Shown one piece after another: positions 1 to 11,000 of a DNA stretch of 64,000 nucleotides. The stretch's first letter is position 1. Each line of letters begins with the position of its first letter. The DNA comes from Diphasiastrum complanatum (taxonomy: Eukaryota; Streptophyta; Lycopodiopsida; Lycopodiales; Lycopodiaceae): positions 1,597,414 through 1,661,413 of the forward strand of contig CM055097.1 in NCBI GenBank assembly GCA_029204225.1, read 5' to 3'. The notes beneath the pieces are model-generated. The model worked only from the letters and a program-made list of their open reading frames with translations, searched no databases and had not been told where the DNA came from. Both the position numbers and the translations under genes were made by a program.

Positions 1-82
1 ATGATTCAGCAGGGTTTTTGTTCCATTTGTTGTGATCTGAGATAGAGATAGAGAGAGAGGGGGAATTAGAGAGAGGGAGATT
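1..82. repeat. GA-rich low-complexity tract
   Basis: Imperfect GATA/GAGA repeats around 40-80. Simple-sequence DNA with no coding signal. Confidence 0.6.
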
Positions 83-99
83 CTTGCTATGAATGCAGC

Positions 100-392
100 T
101 CATAAAAGCCACGGTTCCCAGAACCGTGGGTTCTGGGACCCATGGCAAGAACCATACCACGGTTCCTTGAACCGTGGTACGGTTCATCTAAAAATCAATT
201 AATCAATTAATTAATTATTTATTTTAATTTTCCCCCCAAAACCCCTCATAGCTCGTTTTGGGGGTGGGGAAAAAAAATTAATTAATTAATTAATCAATTA
301 TTTCACATTTCATACGGTTTTGCCCAAAAAAAGATTGTGAACCGTACGGTTCTCAGAACCGTACTGAACCGTTAACGGTTCATTGATTCTAT
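100..392. mobile_element. Foldback/MITE-like element with ACGGTTC palindromes
   Basis: The central part is a long imperfect hairpin: TTAATTAA-rich arms and a C-rich block (231-246) facing a G-rich block (about 256-268). Outside it, both sides carry palindromic ACGGTTC/GAACCGT pairs (for example ACCACGGTTCCTTGAACCGT on the left and ACGGTTCTCAGAACCGT on the right). This architecture suggests a non-autonomous foldback DNA element. No transposase is seen and no target-site duplication was pinned down. Confidence 0.5.
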
Positions 393-580
393 GATGCAGC
401 TATAGCGTAAACCTAGGAGTTAATGCACCTAAATTGGACCATCCTGCACCCAAAACAGTCGGCAAACTACACAGTCATAATGCTCTCAATCAGAGCTTTC
501 ATCTGATACCCATATTGCCAAAAAACCAATTTCAAAAAAAAAAAAAACAATTCTGCACGATTCTGGGAAAATCCAGAAAC

Positions 581-620
581 GCGATTCTGATCGCGATTTT
601 GAATCGCAATTCAGAATCGC
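581..620. repeat. Nested perfect hairpin (GCGATTCTGA arms)
   Basis: Outer arms GCGATTCTGA and TCAGAATCGC enclose inner arms GCGATT and AATCGC around TTG. Related GATTCTG motifs lie just upstream at 558-566. Confidence 0.6.
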
Positions 621-1029
621 AGTGCATCTATGGTTCGTATACACATTCGTATCATTGGACGCAAGTTTCTTGCCCTTGTTAATTTTGGCAGCACCCACTT
701 TTTTTAACAATAGTAAGAGAACATCTCATACTGATGCTACTCCCATTCTTGCTCCAAATCCTTTGCGTGTAGAGGTTGCCAATTTTCATTCTTTCCAAAC
801 CACCAGCATGTTCCAAGGCCTTGCTCATCATGTTGGTTATTTTACTAGCCGCACAAAAATACATATTATTCCTATACCGCACAAAAATACATATTGTTCC
901 TATAGAACATCAAATTATTCTTAGTGCCAATTGGTTTGGGTCTCTAGGTGAAGTTTCCTTTAAATTTTGTTCACCAATGCATTTTTGTTGTCCTTGATGA
1001 TACACCTTGTACATTTACCACTTCGTATA

Positions 1030-1260
1030 CGTCTATTCCATCTATCATTCTTCCATTTGTTGTTTCTAAGTTGTTAGACACATATCAACACATTTTCTCT
1101 GAGCCTCCTACTCTGAGCGATGTGCCTATATTTTTTCATCTGAAATATTTACACTCATGCTTTGGCATGTTCCATACTAACTTATCGTCATATCCATTTT
1201 GATCAACTTACCTAGTAATGGAAGTCTAAAGAGAGCTCTGAGAATGCTTCAAAGCCGATT
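1030..1260 (+). pseudogene. Possible Ty3/gypsy Pol fragment (pre-RT)
   Basis: The frame holds a LLDTYQHIFSEPPTL-like segment, and about 30 codons later NLSSYPF, with REMLQ further on. This order recalls the Ty3/gypsy region before RT (LL..F..IF.EP..LPP, then NLRPYRYP, then EML). Stops interrupt it and the similarity is short, so this is a weak call. Confidence 0.3.
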
Positions 1261-1927
1261 GCAGGGCAGATCTGATATCAAAGAATTCCAAGACCATAAA
1301 TGACTTGAAAGCCTAAAGGGCACTAGTCATTGTTGGGGCTCCACTTATAGCACAGCATTCTATGAAGTACAGCAATAAGCAATACATATGAGGTTCCATG
1401 AGATGGAGAGAGGTGTAGTGCATGATACACGTAAAATATGGACATGTATGTGATGTGAAGCCACAACTTAGGCTATCTGAGCTAGGAAAAAAAAATTTAC
1501 TATGAGTGCTACAAGACAGCTCCTTTAAGTTTTCATGAACATGGAGAACCAGATTGGAAAAACGTGAAGGTCTTAGGCAAGTGGTCCAAGTTCATAGATA
1601 CTAAAGTTGGTGACAGAAATGACATACTTCATTGACAATAGGTCCAGATAAACACTGCCTGCGACTTCTTAGTACTTTGCACAGCTTCATATCACAAAAA
1701 GAATTATTTCAGAGTTCACAAAATCGTGAAGGCTTCCAGCTTGCTTCTTACATTCTAACTCTTTTTCTTCTTGTATAAAGTTCGAACTTAATATTATTTT
1801 CACAAGCAATGAGAAGAGCACAGTAAAGAGTCTCTGCAATCTGTAAACATAACTTCAACCTTATGAACTCTAAATATCTCAGAACTTTGCATTGTGCCAT
1901 CATATAGCAAAGCAGATGGATACTTAC

Positions 1928-2064
1928 AACACATGGCATGCCAGGATGTGTAATAATGTAAACGTAGCCTAGCAAGACCTTTTCATCCGGAAAATTCCAA
2001 TGGCGTTGTGTCGATCCAGTGTCATGATTATCAACAAAAGTAACTGCTTTTTGGGGATACCAGC
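1928..2064 (-). CDS. AMY: Alpha-amylase exon 6 (conserved region IV)
   Basis: The acceptor is ATGACAG and the donor GTT|gtaagt. It encodes [20 protein letters not shown] and then [20 protein letters not shown], ending PGMPCV. D403 in DNHD is the third catalytic carboxylate. The phase-0 donor predicts a further exon beginning FYDH or similar on the minus strand. None is recognisable in 1-1927. Confidence 0.9.
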
Positions 2065-5000
2065 CTGTCATCCTTCCAGCAACAAGACCCATGAAATCAC
2101 AAATGAAGAACATTCCACATTGAAACAGCACTGTGTATACAGATCATTTAACCCTGATCTTCTATGAGTTTCAATATATCTGACTTTGCATTAAAACTTT
2201 CCTTCTAAAAATCGCTTTTACCTTGAAGTTATGAGTTGTTACTTGAATACAACTTGGCTGATTTGTGGAAGTGTATCTAGAAAAGATTCATGCACAGACC
2301 CAGTTTTAGGTAGACTACTTTCCAGAGCCGCATGTTTAATCAACAACAGCTTCTATCTGAGTGATGTTGGGTGGAAGATATGCACAAAGAGCTTAAATAT
2401 GATGACGAGATGTTATACATGGGCACGTAATTCATAAGGAGACAACCTTTTAATTTATATTCGTAGTTATTTCTGATAGCAATTTCAAAAAGAGTCATAA
2501 ATACAACTTTCATAACACACCTATTAGGCCTGAAGGCTTTCCATGGTCATCTCGGAGGCGCCAGTGCTCCCCCTGTAGAGCAGCTTGTAATATTCCCTTT
2601 GTAGTAAAATCAAAAGCACATGAACAGGCATTAGTGCCATCAATCCAGTCACACAACTGTTGTCGGTGGAAATCTGCAACGAATGTCCCCATGCAAAAAG
2701 CTACATCAGAGAAGGTCATGTTCAATGGCAGATGCATTTACCTACACCTACTATTCCAACATATCAATCACAATACTAAGAATGCTATCAAATTATAATT
2801 ACTAGTTGCACTTGCAAGATTGGGAAATAAAGCTCCGTTGATCACTTGCAGCCTATGGTTTGATGAAACTGCAACCTTCTATTGAAGCTGCAATAAGAGA
2901 ATATTATGTCATAGATCGACATTGTAAGTAGGCTAATGGCAGATACGACCAGTTTACATTCTCTTTGAGCAAGCCAGATGTGCAGCAGGGTGTCATGTGC
3001 ATGATGGCAAGGTGAAAACTGAAAGGGGCAACAGGCCTATAAATTTGGCCCCCGTCATCTACATAGAGAGGCTCAGCAACTCCTAGTACCAGGGGTGAAG
3101 CTGCAAGAGCAAGGGCAAATGGACGCAGCTGCTTGATTTTGAGGTCTATTTGATGAATATAAATCACAGCACCTATGGAAGCATGCAACTAAGGGAAAGT
3201 GATTACATTAAGACAGTGATGAACTAATAAATGCATAAACAAGAAACAAGGTAGCTGGTAAACATGAAAACACACACACGTGCATACATACCTAACATTT
3301 GCACATGCATGTGTGTATACATGCACCAGACAAAGTTTTGAAAGCTATGCAACAGAAGCAGAACATTGGAAGTGAGTCTCGCAGAGCACAGTTTTTGTTA
3401 CAACAGACAGCAATGAACAAATAGGGAGACCAATGGAAGAAATGTTACTAGCAATCAATTCTGACCTTTTCTTTGCAAACGGAAAAATAGAGATTCCTTT
3501 TTCACATCACAAGTTGTTGTGAATTTACTTCAAACTATATCATATCTTTAGGTCTGTTTTTGGCTATCATTCCAGTGGACTGAATACGCTCATCATAATT
3601 CAATGACCTGACTTTTTTCGGAAATTCTTTTGCAATAGATGCACCGATCACCTCCACTTTCAAATGATCAAAGCTAATATTTCCATAGTTGCATTTCTTC
3701 AAATTAGAGCATTCAGGCTCTAAACATGAAATGAATTTTTCTGTAGCTTCTTGTAGATGCTAAAATCAATGTTATTCACAGACCATGTATAACTACATAG
3801 ACCACACACAATGGTGTGTGAAGATGTAGAGTCTACATGTAAGTGAAAGACGGTTTAATCACAGTCCATGTATAGCTGCGTAGACCACACACAGATGGTG
3901 TGTGAAGGTGTGGAGTCTACATGTAGGTGATAGTAAAATTCAGAAAAGAAGTGTGATGTTTTGTTTGAGGGTGGGTTTGTTGGTGTCAAACAAAACACAC
4001 TTGTGTTTCTTGTGTTTGTTGACATCAGCAATCTGTCTCTCAACCTGTCAATCTGCAGTAACTGTTTCTTGGCATGTACTATTCTCTTTTGGATATATAA
4101 ACAGCCCACGAAGGCTGGCTCCAATGGTCATTTCTTCATCAAGCCTCTCTTATTTTCTTTTCTGAGTTTCTTGATGTTACATAGATTAACTAGCAGTCAG
4201 CTTTTTGGTAGCTAAAGCCAACACATAGGACATCCCCAACAGGAGGATTTTAATAATAGTTGGTTGTGGGCAACAGATTTGTCCAAATGACGGTACATTC
4301 CATCCTCAATATCTGCCTGCAGTTTCAATCTAGAATGGAGACAGTTGGAAGCTCAAAAAAGAGCAGCATGGCACTTGCAAGTTGCTCTAACAATAGGTTA
4401 GACACTACTTTAGTCAGCAATTCATACTTTGGTTTCCAGCAAGACGACCATTCACATAAGATAAGGATGTCCACAATTCTCCTACAGCAAATGTTGGGTT
4501 GGTCCTCTCACAGTACCTGCATACGGTAGCAAATAATACATCAACCATCAAACTCACTCTATACTTTTGGTAGAAAAATAAATAAAAACACCTAGTATAA
4601 AAATCGTTCAGCTTATGATTTATCATTTGATGCTTTCATGAGAGATCTAGGGATCCTTTTGCTGTCTCGAAAGTGATTTTGAACCAGTACTGATTTCATA
4701 ATGATCCCTTATTGAGCCTATGGTTGCATATCACTTAAGAGGTATTTAGGACAGGTCTACCCAACTACATAAAGAATTTGTTTTGACATTTCAAATGAAC
4801 CAACAACTTTCTATAAGCTTCTAAAATTTAGCTTGAAAAAGACCATTAGTATATGTTACGTCCCTGACTAACGCGGCTTCAAGTTTAAGGAAGGCAGGTG
4901 AAATTAGGCACTAACTATTGGTTAGCAATAGGGGTCAATCATAGTAGCTAAAATTGAAGTGGTAATCCAGGGTCAATTAGAGGACACCTAGACTCGAGAT

Positions 5001-8000
5001 GTGGAGGAAACTCCATGATAGGTGCCTTGGACATGAGGCACTCAGTCAATAAGTGGTACCGGGGGCCTTACGTAGGGATTTGAATCAATTAGGGCTTAAA
5101 TTGACGAGAAACCTCAATAATCTCGATCTAGGCCAGGCATCTCCCTAGTAGGATGGGCTATGGTGGTATGGAACATCATAGCTAGTGCTCAATGGATTGC
5201 TTAGCAATGCACCTTTGTGTTCTACAATTTAATGTTGAGTTATATGCTTTGTTATAACAATTGATGATACAATAAGTTCATTAGACATTTGTTCCGTCCC
5301 TGACACAGTACAATTTATTAGAGTACATTAATGAGGGATCTGATGGACCGTATGTACATTTCAGTAGTAGCTTGTTGATTGAGGCCCTGCCCTACTTTGG
5401 CTCCAAATAACCATATTTCTAAAACCCAAAGGAACCAAATGCCCTCTAGGGTTCCCAAGACTAGTATATATACAACAATTTATGATGCATGACTAAGATG
5501 ACAGGAGTAATTCATCTGCAGTTCAAACTGCACCTTCTCTGTATATGTTTTCTTGATAGCCCATATTGAGGTCAATGTTTTTAGTGGGTGTAGTAAGGAG
5601 ATACAACACCTAAAAACATAAATTTAAGGACACCTGACAATTGGGGGCACTACCTCCCTTCAGAAGTGTTGCCTCCCTTACTTTTCAAATTATGCATTAG
5701 AGTTTCCTGAAAGGTTCCTCTACGGTTAGAAGTTCATTTCATAGCTTTTGATTTATCAATTATTGTCCTGTTTATGCTTTATGTAATGCCATATTTGTGA
5801 ATTTGTTCATCTAAAGATACTCAAAAATCAGTTTGACATTCATTTGCTTAGCTTGTATGATGTCTCCACTATGGCACCCTCTAATATCTTCATCTTGTAA
5901 GGCATCTCTTCCTTCATTATCATCATTTTGCAATAAAATTATGGCTTCATGCTTCAATATCTTCATTCCCCACCTCATTTTTAACAGCATCTTATAGCAC
6001 CTCCATTTTTGTGCAACACTCTTTCATTCCAATATCTTCATTTAACACCAATTTAAGCACCAATGTAGCAAAATTCAAAAGGGGAATGTTGTTATTATTA
6101 TTGGAAGGTTGTATACATGTAATCAAGCCATAGGTTGTGATGTATTGACAGTTGGGAATGCTGGGTTATTTTGCTCTAGAGGCCTTATAGGGCACATATG
6201 CAATTCTAAAAATGATTTCTTCATTTGGGTCCCCAACTTGGGTCATTTATGTTAAAGATCAAGGGATCCGACAATTAATATAAATGAAGTGCTTTTGTTT
6301 GGGCTCATAGCTTCTAGAATGGTCCTCCTTTTTGTGAGGTCACTTGTCAATGAGGGCTTCTAGACCCTTTCGAAGAGGAGAGATGCAGGAGCTTGGAGAC
6401 TTGAGGCAACCTCCTGTGGTCATTTGGTAGCTTCTGGAACTAATGTTCGTGAGATTCATTATATGAGGATTGAATGCGGCCAAGTTCCTTCGTAGGAGGG
6501 CTTGCAAGGCAGCCTACTGTAATTTGTATTGTGATATTTGTACAACAATTGTCAAGATGACGGCGGTCTGTTGTTCATTCATTCTGTTTCCACGACATTT
6601 TGTGGATGTCTTTATAACTATGCTATAAGGGTCAGCCTCACATTCAATGGCCAACAGATTGATTTGTGGAATGGAGAAACCATCCTCCAAGCTATGTACA
6701 TAAAAAGATATAAGAAGGAGCTTTGTTGCTATGAAAAAACAAATGCACAAATGGAAAAATATAGACTAGTAATGCTCAATAAGAAAGAGGACCAGAAACT
6801 ATCAGAAATGGTTCATTATGCAACAAGCAATATACTGAATGCCAAATCAACTCACAACTTGCATAATGAAGTAGACTTGCTTATGCTAGCAATGCAGATT
6901 CATTCTAGCTTTAGAGTTCAAAACTTTTTTCAGAGGCACATGCAATCAGGATGTTAAGTACATGCCCAAGCCCACAATAATATTCATGATTTTAATATAA
7001 AGACAGCCTAAGACTAAAAAACGTGGACCTAATGGAATTCAGGGAATAGAAAGAAGCTATCCTAGAGAAAAAAGTTTCTGCCAAAAGTTACCTACAAAAG
7101 AAAGAAGCTATAAACATCGAGAAAATGTCACAGCGGTGCTACGTCAAGGCATGACGCTATATAACTAAGTCAAAAAAGTATGTAGTATGTACCCATAATG
7201 GATATTGAGACCCCAAAAAGTGCCAGAACTTTCCCCATGTTTCTTGGTTGAAGAGAACACCAGTCAAAAAAAGTCACTCTTATCAAAATATCCTTATCGT
7301 TGCATCCTGCTAAAGCATCAACACCATAAGTACTTATCAATGTTCTAGTGGTTATTCATGGCCGATGCCAAGACGAATCATGACCGATATGTGTGTGTTA
7401 TTGACATGATGTACTGCAACCCAAAATTCTGGTCACTGTGCAAACCAGTTCTCACTTCTAATGAGTTATTATCAGTTATATTTTCAATCTGATGTGTATT
7501 GATTGACTGCTGTATCCTAGCACACACAACAAACAGAAACGTCCTTTTCTTGACAGAGGAGCTAAGGTTCATGCATGTGTCCCAAGTCAACCCACTATCG
7601 ATACTTGTCAATAATCAAAGTCAACAAACTCTAGCTCCTATTAGCTTCAGGGTATCCACAGTGCACGCTTTCCCTATAGAAGACATTAAGTGAACCGACT
7701 CCTTTCCTTTCTCTTTTGATTTTGAGCAAGGCAAGCTTCTGATAACATTTAGGAATATCAGTAAGGTAAGAAGGCTGCTTCTTATCCTGTGACCTGCCTA
7801 TCTTGAATTCTGGAATAAAACATCCAGATTGGTACTTCACCTCAGCAATGTCTTAGGGTGCTCAAGCATAGCAATGAACATGTTGTAAAAGACATTATCC
7901 AATCTGAAACTCGACTGAAGAATGCAGAGGTAAGGTAATCCATAGGTTAAATGTTTCTCCATGCTCCTAAATTTGTGGAGAGTGTATAGCCATACTCGCT

Positions 8001-11000
8001 ATTTAATAATACACTATAGGCAAGTACGGGAGAGATGTAATATTGACACTCAATATCTAGAGAAGAAAGTCAAATGCTAGAGAAGGTTGTTATAAAGCTC
8101 TTACAACCATAGTAGTTATAGATTAAACACTTTACTCAAAGTAGACATTTTTCTAAAATCATAACACACTTACAGCTGAGTATAAGTGGGAGCATAGCCC
8201 TTCACAAAATCAAACCGCCAACCGTCAAAACCAATTTCAGCTTTCAGCCAGTTCAACCAATCAGTCAGCTCATCTTGTACTTGCTTGCTTGTATGGTCCA
8301 GATCCGGAGCTGCCCCATAGCTCTCACCACTGTCATGGTGGCCCTTTCCACCACTGTCATATATGTCATTATCTACAACAGCCCAAGGACCCCAGTCAAG
8401 CCTCTTGTCAGGTGTTCCACCTTCAAAAATGTTCCAATGGCCTGCTGAATCTTGGCGCCAACCACTTCGATGATTTATTACAATATCAGCAATGCAGCAG
8501 ATTCCATGTTCATGCAATTCATCAATAAGATCCTTCAGTTCAGTCTCATTTCCATAAAATGATTGATCTAAGTTGTACAACTGGCTTGGTAAGTAACCTG
8601 GAGAACAACTATTTGTATTAGTACAAGGACATCTCTGTATATTTTCAAATCGAAACTTCGTACAAGGATAAACCAAAAGTTTCTATTAGAGCAGGTATTT
8701 GAAATTCCTGGCAAAAGTGTTCACTTTTTATTCACTAAAAAAACTCTACAGCCCAAAAATACACAGAACTAGAAGTACAAACCCTCCGCACTTTGTTCCT
8801 GGAAAGTTAACATTCCAGAAGAACTTCACATTAGAGGCATTACTACATAAAAGAATTTAACATTATGGCTTCCAACCATAGAGTCTACTTGTACTTTGAA
8901 GCTACATAGCATCCTCACTGAGCTTTATCTTTTAAATGCATGCACACATTAAGTAGCTACTTTTCAGGTGACGTGGAGATCTTAAACTCAATCCTAGGTC
9001 CTTTTTGGGTATCTTTTCATACTTCCGTGGTGAATTTCTGTAACAAGAATTTAGGTTCAGATATTTGAATAATCAAATACTATTTTGTTATCATTTGGTT
9101 AATTTTTATGAGAGGATGTCAACAGTCATACTAATGCCTTTTTTAGCATCTCATGATTCGACGTACTCATTCATTTGCTATGCCAATTGTGGCAGTTGGA
9201 GGTACAGACTCAGGGAGGTACCGCTACCCTTGAATTGCGCTTTCAGAATGTAGATCTCTTCACCAGCATGGCACCTTATCCTCTTGGTACAATCAAGGTA
9301 TGAGACTCCTGCATTCAACTGACACCTTATTTGTATCTTACAAAGAGAAGCCATTACTATATTAGGCAAGGAATTTGTCTGCAGAACTAGAGAGATATCT
9401 TAAGATCATTTTCTACATTATCTTTACACATTCAGCCGATTCAGGCCTCAACATAGCATTTTCGGGTAGAGGTTATGGAGAGCTTCTACAGAAGATTGGA
9501 TTTGCAGCACATGTCTCTAGAGGAAGTGTGAAGAATCTCATAATCCAGTCCACCATATATTTTTATATCTCAAGAAGTTACCATTGGCTGCTCTGTTGAC
9601 AACCTTTTGCTCTATGATTTCATATGAGGAATGCTAATCCATAGCTTAGAGTTGCTCTGATGCTATGCAAGGTGTAATGTCTCCAACCAACAACTATGGA
9701 TATTCATACACCTCTCTAAGTTATGATTCACCTCCTTTTCATCTTGATGATGAAAATGAGAGGAATCGTACTCGGAGGATGATGGAGATATGGCCAGCAA
9801 AGCACCTCCTAGGGACCATAGATAGCAAATTTTGCGGCTTCTTTCCTGAAAGTCTCTACCATGCTAGCACTCAGTCCAAGGCACTAAGATGACAGGCATA
9901 TGCTTACAACATCCCCAACAAAAAAGATGACGTCATTCTTCGGATGTATCCCCCAGATGAGGAATCGTTGAGTAGATGAATACAGTTATGTCCTTGTCCA
10001 GTATGAGGGATTCAGATAATTCTTGACATGGATAGCCGGTCACTCCAGTATGTGATTATTAGTTATGCCTCGTCATTCCGGACTTGGTCGGTAAAGTAAT
10101 TAATAATCATATGACGGCCCAAACCTATATTTGGACATACTGCATGATGGTTTTTTGACTGCTATAATGCAAGAATAGGAGGTCAATAGCTTATTATAGG
10201 TTGCATGGAGATCCTAAGAGAAATATTCTCTCCTCATGGAGTGAATATATACTATGGAAACTCGCCCATCTCCCGATTGGAATTTCTGATTCATGAGCCA
10301 GGATCCCCTCCTCTCTTGTATTCATTCACCTTGGCTTGGGGGTGAAGCGAGTATTGACTAGCCATTTCCTGTTGATTGGGTGGTTTATGCTCCACAGGTG
10401 TCCTTTTGGTTTGCATGTGATAGGATTATTGAAGATCTTCACTTGGCGATCGTTATAGTGGTATCAGAGCCTAGATCACATCAATCAGAAGGTGGAGTAC
10501 AGATTCTTGCTTTTTGCAGCTTTTTGGTGGATCTCATTGCTTTTTGCTTCCAGGTGGTGGAATTGACCTCCAAGTAGGTCGCTTCTTAGATCCTTGATGT
10601 ACTTTCAGCCTATTGATCATAATTATGGATTTTCTCCATAGATTTTGACGGAAATCAATGGATTTTTTATGGTTTTTCGTGATTTTTTACCTAGAATTCA
10701 AAAATTTTGCATGGAATTGATCATAACTACTGATCTATTACATTTTCCAAATTGTACTTGCTGTTTTACAGTCATTATTAATTGGATCTAATGATTTCAT
10801 GTTAGTTGAAAAGTCAAAAGGGTGCTTTAGATAGTGATTTCTAGCCAAAATGCACTAAATTATCACGCTTTTAAGTTTTCTAGATAATCCTACAATGGCA
10901 TTCTCCCATGGAAACTTTAGAATAGAAAGCTAGCATCCAACAACCATCAATATTGATAAAAGATGATATATTACCTTGTTTGTCAACGGATTGAGAGGGT

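Noticed and set aside
1500-1740. Terminal alpha-amylase exon
   Set aside because: Only a faint resemblance of about 20 residues, with in-frame stops and no FYDH start; treated as a question, not a feature.
2904-3188. 94-codon minus-strand frame containing [20 protein letters not shown]
   Set aside because: It lies in an amylase intron with no splice-consistent link to the exons and no family match. The reading is intriguing but unsupported.
6538-6957. 139-codon plus-strand open frame
   Set aside because: No recognisable domain, inside an amylase intron and antisense to it; likely chance or relic.
9189-9289. Exon-like plus-strand frame with acceptor TGGCAG and donor AAG|gtatga
   Set aside because: The frame reads [20 protein letters not shown] and so on, but I recognise no family, the opposite strand is equally open, and it lies antisense within an amylase intron.
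9654-9665. Minus-strand PBS-like TAGCATCAGAGC
   Set aside because: Two mismatches and no recognisable LTR beside it.
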